Source: Marinobacter sp. THAF197a
GTDB lineage: Bacteria; Pseudomonadota; Gammaproteobacteria; Pseudomonadales; Oleiphilaceae
Reading direction: 5' to 3'
DNA: 64,000 bases
Assembly (NCBI RefSeq): GCF_009363275.1
Contig: NZ_CP045324.1
Coordinates: 3,472,001 to 3,536,000 of the forward strand
In this document: positions 18,401 to 25,137 of the stretch, in pieces
Position numbering within the stretch: the first letter of the stretch is position 1
Layout: every line of letters begins with the position of its first letter
Translations under genes and position numbers: made by a program
The notes under the pieces: model-generated
What the model was told of the DNA's origin: nothing
Database searches by the model: none
Seen by the model: the letters and a program-made list of their open reading frames with translations, nothing else

Positions 18401-18647
18401 GTTTTTCTTTCTCGATGATCTTTTCGACCGTCTTCCAGGTGATGGGCTCGATGTAGGTGGCATCGGCCATGGCCGGGTCGGTCATGATGGTGGCCGGGTT
18501 GGAGTTCACCAGGATAACCCGGTAACCCTCTTCGCGCAGCGCCTTACAGGCCTGGGCCCCGGAGTAATCGAATTCGCACGCCTGCCCGATCACGATGGGA
18601 CCTGCGCCCAGGATCAGGATGCTTTGGATGTCTGTACGTTTTGGCAT
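15429..18647 (-). CDS. carB: Carbamoyl-phosphate synthase large subunit
   Basis: CarB makes carbamoyl phosphate from bicarbonate, two ATP and ammonia supplied by CarA, feeding arginine and pyrimidine synthesis. The 1072-residue protein has the two homologous halves expected, each with an ATP-grasp domain (for example RPSFTMGGSGGG in the first and RPSYVLGGRAME in the second). A C-terminal allosteric domain follows (about 930-1072). It starts MPKRTDIQSILILGAGPIVIG. carA lies 81 bp upstream and greA 4 bp downstream. Confidence 0.98.
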   Translation of the reverse strand: MPKRTDIQSILILGAGPIVIGQACEFDYSGAQACKALREEGYRVILVNSNPATIMTDPAMADATYIEPITWKTVEKIIEKEKPDALLPTMGGQTALNCALDLEKHGVLEKHGVEMIGANADTIDKAEDRDRFDKAMRKIGLECPRATIVHSMAEAWAASEDIGFPCIIRPSFTMGGSGGGIAYNKDEFEEICTRGLDLSPTNELLIDESLIGWKEYEMEVVRDRNDNCIIVCSIENFDAMGVHTGDSITVAPAQTLTDKEYQIMRNASLAVLREIGVETGGSNVQFGINPDTGRMVVIEMNPRVSRSSALASKATGFPIAKVAAKLAIGYTLDELQNEITGGVTPASFEPSIDYVVTKIPRFTFEKFPQADARLTTQMKSVGEVMAIGRTFQESMQKALRGLEVGSEGFDEKLDDLDSENSRETLTRELNVPGADRVWYIGDAFRAGMTVEEVFQHTKVDPWYLVQIEDLVREEAALKSAGKADIDQATLFRLKRKGFSDARLAKLLGISEVSLRKLRHDLGIRPVYKRVDTCAAEFASDTAYMYSTYEEECEADASDREKIVVIGGGPNRIGQGIEFDYCCVHAALAMREDGYETIMINCNPETVSTDYDTSDRLYFEPITLEDVLEIIHVEKPKGVIVQYGGQTPLKLARGLEAAGVPIIGTSPDAIDRAEDRERFQQMIQRLGLKQPENATVRSHEEGILAAREIGYPLVVRPSYVLGGRAMEIVYDETELVRYMRNAVLVSNDSPVLLDHFLNAAVEVDIDAICDGTDVVIGGIMQHIEQAGVHSGDSACSLPPYSLPKEVQDEMREAVRKMAIELDVIGLMNVQLAWQDGEIYVIEVNPRASRTVPFVSKAIGVSLAAVAARVMSGKTLKELNFTQEIVPTYYAVKESVFPFNKFPAVDPILGPEMKSTGEVMGLGDSFDEAFAKAALAIGERLPAQGTAFMSVRDVDKPGAAKVARDLVEAGFKVIATTGTAKALEAEGVAVERVNKVREGRPHIVDAIKNGQVQLIINTTEGRKAISDSAQIRQSALQTKVTYTTTLAGGEAFCRAIKFGPERTVRRLQDLHAGK

Positions 18648-18728
18648 GTCTCGGTAAACCTGTCAGCAACTTTTGAATTCTTTCAGCGCGTACGATGCGC
18701 CAGTGAGCTATCTATGATGGCCTTGCCC

Positions 18729-19874
18729 TCAGGCAGATCGCGCTTCCATCAGCTGGATAAACTCGTCGAACAGGGGCGCCACATCATGGGGGCCCGGGCT
18801 GGCTTCCGGGTGACCCTGGAAGCTGTAAGCCGGCTTGTCGGTGCGGCGAATACCCTGCAGCGTGCCGTCAAACAGCGACTTGTGGGTGGCTTCCACATTA
18901 GCCGGCAGGGTTGCTTCGTCTACCGCAAACCCATGGTTCTGGCTGGTAATCATCACGGTGCCTTTGGCAATATCCTGCACCGGGTGGTTGGCGCCGTGGT
19001 GGCCGTGGCCCATTTTCATGGTTTTGGCGCCACTGGCCAGAGCCAGCAACTGGTGACCGAGGCAGATGCCGAACACCGGGATTTCGGTTTCCAGCACTTG
19101 CTGGATAGCCGTGATGGCATAGTCGCAAGGCTCGGGGTCGCCGGGGCCGTTGGACAGGAAGATGCCGTCGGGATTCATGGCCAGCACTTCCGAGGCCGGG
19201 GTTTGCGCAGGCACCACGGTGATGTCGCAGCCACGGGCGGCGAGCATGCGCAGGATGTTGAACTTCACACCGTAGTCCCAGGCAACGACCTTGAATTTGG
19301 CGGCGGCCTGGTCACCGTAACCGTCTGTGATATCCCACTCGGTCTGGCTCCACTGATAGGATTTCTCGCTGGTGACTTCTTTGGCCAGATCCATGCCCTT
19401 GAGGCCTGGGAAGGCTTTCGCCAGTTCCAGGGCGCGCTCGGCGGTGGCGTTCTCGCCAGCAATGATGGCACCGTTCTGGGAGCCTTTGTCACGCAGGATG
19501 CGGGTCAGGCGGCGGGTGTCGATGTCCGCAATGCCAACAATGTTGTTGCTTCGCAGGTACTCGCCCAGGCTCTGCTGGTTACGCCAGCTGCTGGCGACCA
19601 GGGGCAGATCGCGGATGATCAGACCGGATGCGTGGATGCGGTCTGATTCTACGTCTTCTTCGTTTACACCGGTGTTGCCAATGTGGGGATACGTCAGGGT
19701 GACGATTTGGCGCGAGTAGGACGGGTCGGTCAGGATTTCCTGGTAGCCGGTCATGGCAGTGTTGAACACTACCTCGCCGCTGGTTTCTCCGTCTGCGCCG
19801 ATGGCGGTGCCGTAGAAGAGGCTTCCGTCTGCGAGTGCAAGGATTGCTGGTGTGCTCAAGGCTTGTATCCTCAT
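18729..19874 (-). CDS. carA: Carbamoyl-phosphate synthase small subunit
   Basis: CarA is the glutamine amidotransferase subunit that supplies ammonia to CarB. The 381-residue product has the N-terminal CPSase domain (STPAILALADGSLFYG) and a class I glutamine amidotransferase domain with the nucleophile elbow FGICLGHQ and the histidine motif QGHPEASPGPHD. The frame is open to 19928, but the ATG at 19874 gives the family N-terminus. A long leader with a promoter (20009-20038) and an attenuator-like hairpin (19927-19962) precedes it. Confidence 0.97.
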   Translation of the reverse strand: MRIQALSTPAILALADGSLFYGTAIGADGETSGEVVFNTAMTGYQEILTDPSYSRQIVTLTYPHIGNTGVNEEDVESDRIHASGLIIRDLPLVASSWRNQQSLGEYLRSNNIVGIADIDTRRLTRILRDKGSQNGAIIAGENATAERALELAKAFPGLKGMDLAKEVTSEKSYQWSQTEWDITDGYGDQAAAKFKVVAWDYGVKFNILRMLAARGCDITVVPAQTPASEVLAMNPDGIFLSNGPGDPEPCDYAITAIQQVLETEIPVFGICLGHQLLALASGAKTMKMGHGHHGANHPVQDIAKGTVMITSQNHGFAVDEATLPANVEATHKSLFDGTLQGIRRTDKPAYSFQGHPEASPGPHDVAPLFDEFIQLMEARSA

Positions 19875-19926
19875 CGAGTGGCGTAAGTTCGTCACGAACA
19901 GGAACGCAAGCGCAAATTCAGGTTGC

Positions 19927-19962
19927 AAAAAAGCGAGACAAGGTAAAAACCCGGTCCCGCTT
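19927..19962 (-). terminator. Candidate carA transcription attenuator
   Basis: On the minus strand AAGCGGGAC pairs with GTCTCGCTT (one G-T pair) across a 14-nt loop, followed directly by a T-run. It lies about 55 nt upstream of the carA start codon. Leader control of carA by pyrimidines and arginine is known in Pseudomonas. No leader-peptide ATG was found here. Confidence 0.55.
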
Positions 19963-20008
19963 TCTTATAAACTTTTCAAAGGTACGCTTGGTGCAGTCAA
20001 ATCGCCTT

Positions 20009-20038
20009 ATTGTAAGCTATTTTGGCGTTTTCTGTCCA
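20009..20038 (-). promoter_or_regulatory. Candidate carA promoter
   Basis: On the minus strand TGGACA is followed after 18 nt by TACAAT, five of six consensus bases in each box. It would give a leader of about 128 nt containing the attenuator hairpin. Confidence 0.5.
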
Positions 20039-20072
20039 CGTCGAATTCTTGCCGGGAGTATGGCGGTTGTCC

Positions 20073-20186
20073 GGCAGGAGGGCTGGATCGCCTTCCCGAA
20101 AAACGCTACGAGCACATCCCTGTGCGCTTCGCTCCGGCCATCCATGGCCTCCGAGATTTTCGGGAAGGCGATCCAGCCCTCCTGCC
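20073..20186. repeat. Long inverted repeat with 30-bp perfect arms
   Basis: The arm at 20073-20102 (GGCAGGAGGGCTGGATCGCC, then TTCCCGAAAA) is exactly complementary to 20157-20186. The 54-nt centre contains further small palindromes, GCACAT...TGTGC and GGCCATCCATGGCC. It lies 55 bp after the dapB stop. It may terminate dapB, but its size and near-perfect symmetry also fit a dispersed mobile hairpin element (MITE- or REP-like). Copies elsewhere were not testable. Confidence 0.75.
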
Positions 20187-20241
20187 TCAAAGTCCGCTGT
20201 TCCACAGCCGTTCACTCGAGGTCAACTTTCCACGAGGACGT

Positions 20242-21045
20242 TCAGCCCTTCAGATTCAAGACATCCTGCATGTCATATAGCCCAGCGGCCTTCCCTTTCA
20301 ACCAGAGTGCGGCCCGCATAGCCCCCTTGGCAAAGGTCATCCGGCTACTGGCCTTGTGGGTGATTTCGATGCGCTCGCCTTCGGTGGCGAACAGAACGGT
20401 GTGGTCGCCCACCACGTCGCCGGCACGGATGGTTTCGAAGCCGATTTCCTTGCGGGTGCGTTCGCCGGTGAAGCCTTCGCGGCCGTAGACGGCGCATTCT
20501 TTGAGGTCGCGGCCGAGGGCGTCAGCTACGACTTCGCCCATGCGCAGGGCGGTGCCGGAGGGGGCGTCTTTTTTGTGGCGATGGTGGGCTTCGATGATTT
20601 CTACGTCGTAGTCGTCACCCAAGGTAGCCGCGGCCGTGCGCAGCAGGTTGAGGACGACGTTGACGCCAACGCTCATGTTGGGGGCGAAGACCACGGGGGT
20701 GGATTCGGCGGCCAGGGCCAGCTGTTCTTTTTCAGCATCGGTCATGCCGGTGGTGCCAATGACGATCATTTTGCCGTTGGCGCTGCAGAACTTGGCGTTT
20801 TCCAGGGTGAGGTCCGGGAAGGTGAAGTCCACCAGTACGTCGAAGTTGTCTTTAACGTCTTCGAGGCTGCCGGCCATTTTGATGCCGGTTTTGCCGATGC
20901 CAGTCATTTCGCCGGCGTCGGCGCCAATCAGGCTGCTGCCTGGCTCAACGATGGCGGCGCCGAGCTCGAGGCCTTCGGTGCCGTCTACGGCTTCGATCAG
21001 AACTTTGCCCATGCGCCCGGCGGCGCCGATGATTGCTACCCGCAT
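20242..21045 (-). CDS. dapB: 4-hydroxy-tetrahydrodipicolinate reductase
   Basis: DapB reduces hydroxy-tetrahydrodipicolinate with NAD(P)H in the diaminopimelate/lysine pathway. The 267-residue product starts MRVAIIGAAGRMG (nucleotide-binding GxxGxxG at 7-13). It has the catalytic stretch EAHHRHKKDAPSGTA (His154/155, Lys158) and the GERIEITHKASSR segment. It lies 11 bp after dnaJ on the same strand, so it may be co-transcribed with the heat-shock genes, although a long inverted repeat follows it. Confidence 0.97.
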   Translation of the reverse strand: MRVAIIGAAGRMGKVLIEAVDGTEGLELGAAIVEPGSSLIGADAGEMTGIGKTGIKMAGSLEDVKDNFDVLVDFTFPDLTLENAKFCSANGKMIVIGTTGMTDAEKEQLALAAESTPVVFAPNMSVGVNVVLNLLRTAAATLGDDYDVEIIEAHHRHKKDAPSGTALRMGEVVADALGRDLKECAVYGREGFTGERTRKEIGFETIRAGDVVGDHTVLFATEGERIEITHKASSRMTFAKGAMRAALWLKGKAAGLYDMQDVLNLKG

Positions 21046-21056
21046 CTGTTATGCCC

Positions 21057-22181
21057 TCAGAATTTCATTTCGTCGAAGAAGCTTTTCACACCCTCAAACC
21101 AGGAGGTTTTCTTCGGAGCATGGTGGGTGCCGTTGTTGCCGCTCAGGGTTTCCTGGAACTCTTCCAGCAGCTCTTTCTGGCGCTTGGTCAGGTTGACTGG
21201 CGTTTCCACCATCACGCGGCACAGCAAATCGCCTGCAGGGCCACCGCGAACGGGGCTAACCCCCTTGTTGCGCAGGCGGAAGAGTTTGCCGGTCTGGGTT
21301 TCCGGTGGAATCTTGAGTTTGACCCGGCCATCCAGGGTCGGTACTTCGAGCTCACCGCCCAAGGCTGCATCCACGATGCTGATTGGCACTTCGCAGTATA
21401 GATTACGGCCATCACGGGTGAAGATGGAATGCTCGCGCACGGCAATCTGCACATACAGGTCACCTGGCGGCCCACCATCAACGCCCATTTCGCCCTCTCC
21501 TGAGAGACGAATCCGATCTCCGGTATCCACACCGGGCGGCACTTTCACAGACAGGGTTTTTTCCTGCCTCACGCGGCCCTGGCCGTGGCACACTTTACAG
21601 GGATTCTTGATGACCTGACCGGAGCCCCGGCAGGTCGGGCATGCCTGCTGCACGGTGAAGAAGCCCTGCTGCATGCGAACCTGCCCCATACCCTGACAGG
21701 TTCCACAGGTTTCCGGACGGGAGCCTTTTTCAGCACCGCTGCCGTCGCAGGCTTCACACTCTTTGTGGCCAGGAATATTGATCTTTACGGTTTTGCCTTT
21801 GACGGCTTCTTCCAGATCGATTTCCAGGGTGTAGCGCAGGTCGGAACCGCGAGTGTTGCGGCCCCGGCCACCGCCACCGAAAATGTCACCGAAGACATCA
21901 CCAAAGATATCGGAGAAGCTGGCACCACCGCCGCCAAAGCCACCGCCGGCCTGGCCATCCACGCCGGCATGACCAAACTGGTCGTAGGCCGCACGCTTGC
22001 TGCCATCGGCAAGAATTTCGTAGGCTTCGCTGGCCTCCTTGAACTTGTTCTCGGCGTCTTTGTCGTCCGGGTTACGGTCCGGATGGTATTTCATCGCAAG
22101 CTTTCGGTAAGCCCGCTTTATGTCCTTCTCGTCCGCGTCCCGGGAGACCCCGAGTACTTCGTAATAATCGCGCTTGGCCAT
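21057..22181 (-). CDS. dnaJ: Chaperone protein DnaJ
   Basis: DnaJ is the Hsp40 co-chaperone that delivers substrates to DnaK and stimulates its ATPase. The 374-residue type I protein has the J domain with YHPDRNPDD (HPD motif near 33) and a glycine-phenylalanine-rich linker (about 75-110). Four CxxCxGxG zinc repeats (about 140-210) and the C-terminal substrate-binding domains follow. It lies downstream of dnaK, separated by a strong hairpin at 22207-22237. Confidence 0.98.
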   Translation of the reverse strand: MAKRDYYEVLGVSRDADEKDIKRAYRKLAMKYHPDRNPDDKDAENKFKEASEAYEILADGSKRAAYDQFGHAGVDGQAGGGFGGGGASFSDIFGDVFGDIFGGGGRGRNTRGSDLRYTLEIDLEEAVKGKTVKINIPGHKECEACDGSGAEKGSRPETCGTCQGMGQVRMQQGFFTVQQACPTCRGSGQVIKNPCKVCHGQGRVRQEKTLSVKVPPGVDTGDRIRLSGEGEMGVDGGPPGDLYVQIAVREHSIFTRDGRNLYCEVPISIVDAALGGELEVPTLDGRVKLKIPPETQTGKLFRLRNKGVSPVRGGPAGDLLCRVMVETPVNLTKRQKELLEEFQETLSGNNGTHHAPKKTSWFEGVKSFFDEMKF

Positions 22182-22206
22182 GCTTAAAACCCTGTTGCTA
22201 TAACGC

Positions 22207-22237
22207 GGAAAACGCGGGGCTTACCCCCGCGTTTTCC
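22207..22237. terminator. Perfect hairpin between dnaK and dnaJ
   Basis: GGAAAACGCGGGG pairs perfectly with CCCCGCGTTTTCC over 13 bp around a 5-nt loop. It probably lowers readthrough from dnaK into dnaJ or stabilises the dnaK message. Confidence 0.75.
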
Positions 22238-22259
22238 AACTACCTGATGTACTTAGGAT

Positions 22260-24185
22260 TTACTTCTTGTCGTCGTCTTTGACTTCTTCGAATTCGGCGT
22301 CCACCGCATCGTCAGCCGCCTGGGACTGGGCACCTTCCTGCCCGCCAGCCTGCTGAGCTTGGTCTGCCTGATCCGCGTACATCTTCTGTGCCAACTCGGA
22401 AGACACTTCGGTCAGTTTCTGAGTCTTGGTTTCGATGGCTTCCTTGTCAGAGCCGGTCAGGGCTTCTTCCAGATCCTTGATAGCCGCCTCGATAGACTCC
22501 TTTTCACTGTCAGAAACCTTGTCGCCGGCTTCGGTCAGGGTCTTGCGCACGGCGTGAACCATGGCATCACCCTGGTTACGGACCTGAACCAGCTCTTCGA
22601 ACTTGCGATCTTCCTCGGCGTTGGCCTCGGCATCGCGAACCATCTTCTCGATCTCATCATCGTTCAGGCCAGAAGAGGCCTTGATCACGATGGACTGCTC
22701 TTTACCGGTGGCCTTGTCTTTGGCAGACACGTTCAGGATACCGTTGGCATCGATGTCGAAGGTTACTTCGATCTGCGGCACACCGCGAGCGGCCGGCGGG
22801 ATGTCAGCCAGGTCGAAACGGCCCAGAGACTTATTCTGGGCAGCCTGCTTGCGCTCACCCTGGACTACGTGAATGGTGACCGCAGTCTGGTTGTCATCCG
22901 CTGTCGAGAAAGTCTGCGACTTCTTGGTCGGGATGGTGGTGTTCTTGTCGATCAGAGGAGTCGCCACGCCACCCATGGTTTCGATACCCAGGGTCAGCGG
23001 GGTTACGTCCAGCAGCAACACGTCTTTCACGTCACCGGAAAGAACGGCCGCCTGGATGGCAGCACCCATGGCCACGGCTTCGTCCGGGTTCACGTCTTTA
23101 CGGGCTTCTTTGCCGAAGAACTCTTTAACCTTTTCCTGCACGAGCGGCATACGGGTCTGACCACCAACCAGGATAACCTCGTCGATTTCAGAAGCCTTCA
23201 TGCCGGCGTCCTGCAGGGCCACTTTACAGGGCTCCAGGCTGCGATTAACCAGGTCTTCCACCAGGCTTTCCAGCTTGGCACGGGTCAGCTTCACGTTCAT
23301 GTGCTTGGGCCCAGACGCATCTGCAGTAATGTATGGCAGGTTCACGTCTGTCTGCTGGCTGCTGGACAGCTCGATCTTCGCTTTCTCACCGGCTTCCTTC
23401 AGGCGCTGCATGGCCAGGGAATCGCCGCGCAGGTCGATGCCACTGTCTTTCTTGAACTGGTCTGCCAGGTACTCGATGACTTTCAGGTCGAAGTCTTCAC
23501 CACCCAGGAAGGTGTCACCGTTGGTGGCCAGAACCTCGAACTGATGCTCACCGTCGACATCCGCAATTTCAATAATGGAGAGGTCGAAAGTACCACCACC
23601 CAGATCGTATACAGCAACTGTGCGGTCACCGCTCTTCTTGTCCAGGCCATAGGCCAGGGCAGCCGCGGTCGGCTCGTTGATGATACGCTTCACTTCCAGA
23701 CCGGCGATCTTACCCGCGTCTTTGGTGGCCTGGCGCTGACTGTCATTGAAGTAAGCCGGCACGGTGATAACTGCTTCCGTTACCTTCTCGCCCAGGTAGT
23801 CTTCTGCAGTCTTCTTCATTTTCTTCAGAACTTCTGCAGAGATCTGGGGCGGTGCCATCTTCTGGCCCTTCACTTCAACCCAGGCGTCGCCGTTGTCGGC
23901 CTTGGAGATCTTGTAAGGCACCATCTTGATGTCTTTCTGAACCACATCGTCCTCAAAACGACGACCGATCAGACGCTTGATGGCGTAAAGGGTGTTATGG
24001 GGGTTGGTGACCGCCTGGCGCTTGGCGGACTGACCAACCAGGGTCTCGTTATCGTCGGTGTACGCGATAATGGAGGGAGTCGTACGATCACCCTCAGCAT
24101 TTTCAATAACCTTTACCTTGTCGCCATCCATGATGGCCACACAGGAGTTGGTGGTTCCCAGGTCGATACCAATAATCTTGCTCAT
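22260..24185 (-). CDS. dnaK: Chaperone protein DnaK (Hsp70)
   Basis: DnaK is the ATP-dependent Hsp70 chaperone of protein folding and heat-shock control. The 641-residue product begins MSKIIGIDLGTTNSCVA. It has the phosphate motifs DLGGGTFDLS and VGGQTRMPLVQ, then the substrate-binding domain after about residue 390 and an acidic EEVKDDDKK tail that resembles the usual EEVD-like end. It sits between grpE and dnaJ, the standard heat-shock cluster. Confidence 0.99.
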   Translation of the reverse strand: MSKIIGIDLGTTNSCVAIMDGDKVKVIENAEGDRTTPSIIAYTDDNETLVGQSAKRQAVTNPHNTLYAIKRLIGRRFEDDVVQKDIKMVPYKISKADNGDAWVEVKGQKMAPPQISAEVLKKMKKTAEDYLGEKVTEAVITVPAYFNDSQRQATKDAGKIAGLEVKRIINEPTAAALAYGLDKKSGDRTVAVYDLGGGTFDLSIIEIADVDGEHQFEVLATNGDTFLGGEDFDLKVIEYLADQFKKDSGIDLRGDSLAMQRLKEAGEKAKIELSSSQQTDVNLPYITADASGPKHMNVKLTRAKLESLVEDLVNRSLEPCKVALQDAGMKASEIDEVILVGGQTRMPLVQEKVKEFFGKEARKDVNPDEAVAMGAAIQAAVLSGDVKDVLLLDVTPLTLGIETMGGVATPLIDKNTTIPTKKSQTFSTADDNQTAVTIHVVQGERKQAAQNKSLGRFDLADIPPAARGVPQIEVTFDIDANGILNVSAKDKATGKEQSIVIKASSGLNDDEIEKMVRDAEANAEEDRKFEELVQVRNQGDAMVHAVRKTLTEAGDKVSDSEKESIEAAIKDLEEALTGSDKEAIETKTQKLTEVSSELAQKMYADQADQAQQAGGQEGAQSQAADDAVDAEFEEVKDDDKK

Positions 24186-24277
24186 CGAATCACTCCAAAT
24201 CTTTCTGAATGCTGTCCCAGGGAGGTTTGCCCTGACTGTCGCTGTTTAATCGCTATATTGGCGCTTTAATCGGCTTT

Positions 24278-24874
24278 TCAAGCCTGCTCGTCGATTTTTG
24301 GTGCATCTTCGGCCTTGGCCACAACCACCATGGCGGGACGAACCACGCGACCGTTCAGCAGGTAGCCCTTCTGCACCACGGCAACCACACTGTTCGGCTC
24401 GGCATCTGGCGCGGGCACCATAGACATCGCCTCGTGCTGCTGCGGATCGAACGGTTCACCCACCGGGTTCACCTGTTCAACGTTGAATTTCTTGAGGCCG
24501 TTCATGAACAGGCCCAAAGTCATTTCCACACCTTCGCGAATGGAGCCAACCAGCTCCCCGGCGTTTTCATGACCTTCAGTACTTTCCACTGCCTTTTCAA
24601 GGCTGTCCGCCACCGGAAGAAGCTCTTTCACGAACTTTTCCAGGGCGAACTTGTGGGCCTTTTCCACATCAATTTCGGCACGACGACGCACATTCTGCAT
24701 CTCAGCCTGGGCTCTCAGCGCCTGGTCCTGATATTCCTGCAACTGCGCCTTCAGCAATTCCAGTTCGGAACCTTCTTCAGCTCCGGCGGTTTCTGCTTCG
24801 CCCTGCTCTTCTGTGGCGTTTACCGCCTCGTTCAGCTCGTCTACCTGTTCGTTGCGCTTATCGTCAGCACTCAT
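24278..24874 (-). CDS. grpE: Nucleotide exchange factor GrpE
   Basis: GrpE releases ADP from DnaK. The 198-residue product has an acidic coiled-coil N-terminus (ELELLKAQLQEYQDQALRAQ region), the family stretch NVRRRAEIDVEKAHKFALEKF and the C-terminal beta domain ending VRPAMVVVAKA. The frame is open 21 codons upstream, but MSADDKRNEQ at 24874 is preceded by AGGAG. A sigma-32 promoter lies about 90 nt upstream (24966-24993). Confidence 0.97.
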   Translation of the reverse strand: MSADDKRNEQVDELNEAVNATEEQGEAETAGAEEGSELELLKAQLQEYQDQALRAQAEMQNVRRRAEIDVEKAHKFALEKFVKELLPVADSLEKAVESTEGHENAGELVGSIREGVEMTLGLFMNGLKKFNVEQVNPVGEPFDPQQHEAMSMVPAPDAEPNSVVAVVQKGYLLNGRVVRPAMVVVAKAEDAPKIDEQA

Positions 24875-24965
24875 GACAACTCCTGATGACTTTCCCTGGG
24901 CCCGAAGGCCTGCGGCTAAATGAGCCCCGCCTTGCACAGGCAGGAAAATACGACTTTGCGAACGG

Positions 24966-24993
24966 ATATGGGGCCCGCCCCTCAGGTTTCAAC
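24966..24993 (-). promoter_or_regulatory. Sigma-32 heat-shock promoter of grpE-dnaK-dnaJ
   Basis: On the minus strand GTTGAAA is followed after 13 nt by CCCCATAT, a near-perfect match to the sigma-32 consensus (CTTGAAA, 13-15 nt, CCCCATNT). It points at grpE, as expected for this operon. Confidence 0.85.
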
Positions 24994-25034
24994 CTCAAAC
25001 GATGCATTCTTTCAGATTTTCACGATTCGATTGT

Positions 25035-25063
25035 TTGCAAACAGGAAAAACCCTGTATATATT
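25035..25063 (+). promoter_or_regulatory. Candidate recN promoter
   Basis: TTGCAA is followed after 17 nt by TATATT. The -10 box lies inside the first LexA box, which fits SOS repression. Confidence 0.6.
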
Positions 25064-25087
25064 CACAGCAACTGTATAGATCAACAG
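25053..25087 (+). promoter_or_regulatory. Two LexA (SOS) boxes upstream of recN
   Basis: CTGTATATATTCACAG (25053-25068) and CTGTATAGATCAACAG (25072-25087) both match the gammaproteobacterial LexA consensus CTGT-N8-ACAG exactly in the conserved positions. They are 3 nt apart and overlap the recN promoter, predicting tight SOS control; recN in E. coli also has tandem LexA sites. Confidence 0.92.
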
Positions 25088-25137
25088 TGCCCAGACAATT
25101 TTCAGAGAGTCTCCAATCCTGAGCGGAGGTTATCGGC

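Larger units (their letters stand above)
19875..20241. other. carA leader and dapB-carA intergenic region
   Basis: This 367-bp stretch holds no gene. It contains, on the minus strand, a likely carA promoter and attenuator. Nearer dapB it contains a long inverted repeat with 30-bp perfect arms (20073-20186). Several short open frames cross the inverted repeat and are artefacts of its symmetry. Confidence 0.7.

Noticed and set aside
19997..20321. Several short frames over the long inverted repeat
   Set aside because: They arise from the palindrome and translate to similar peptides on both strands; none has a start with a ribosome site.
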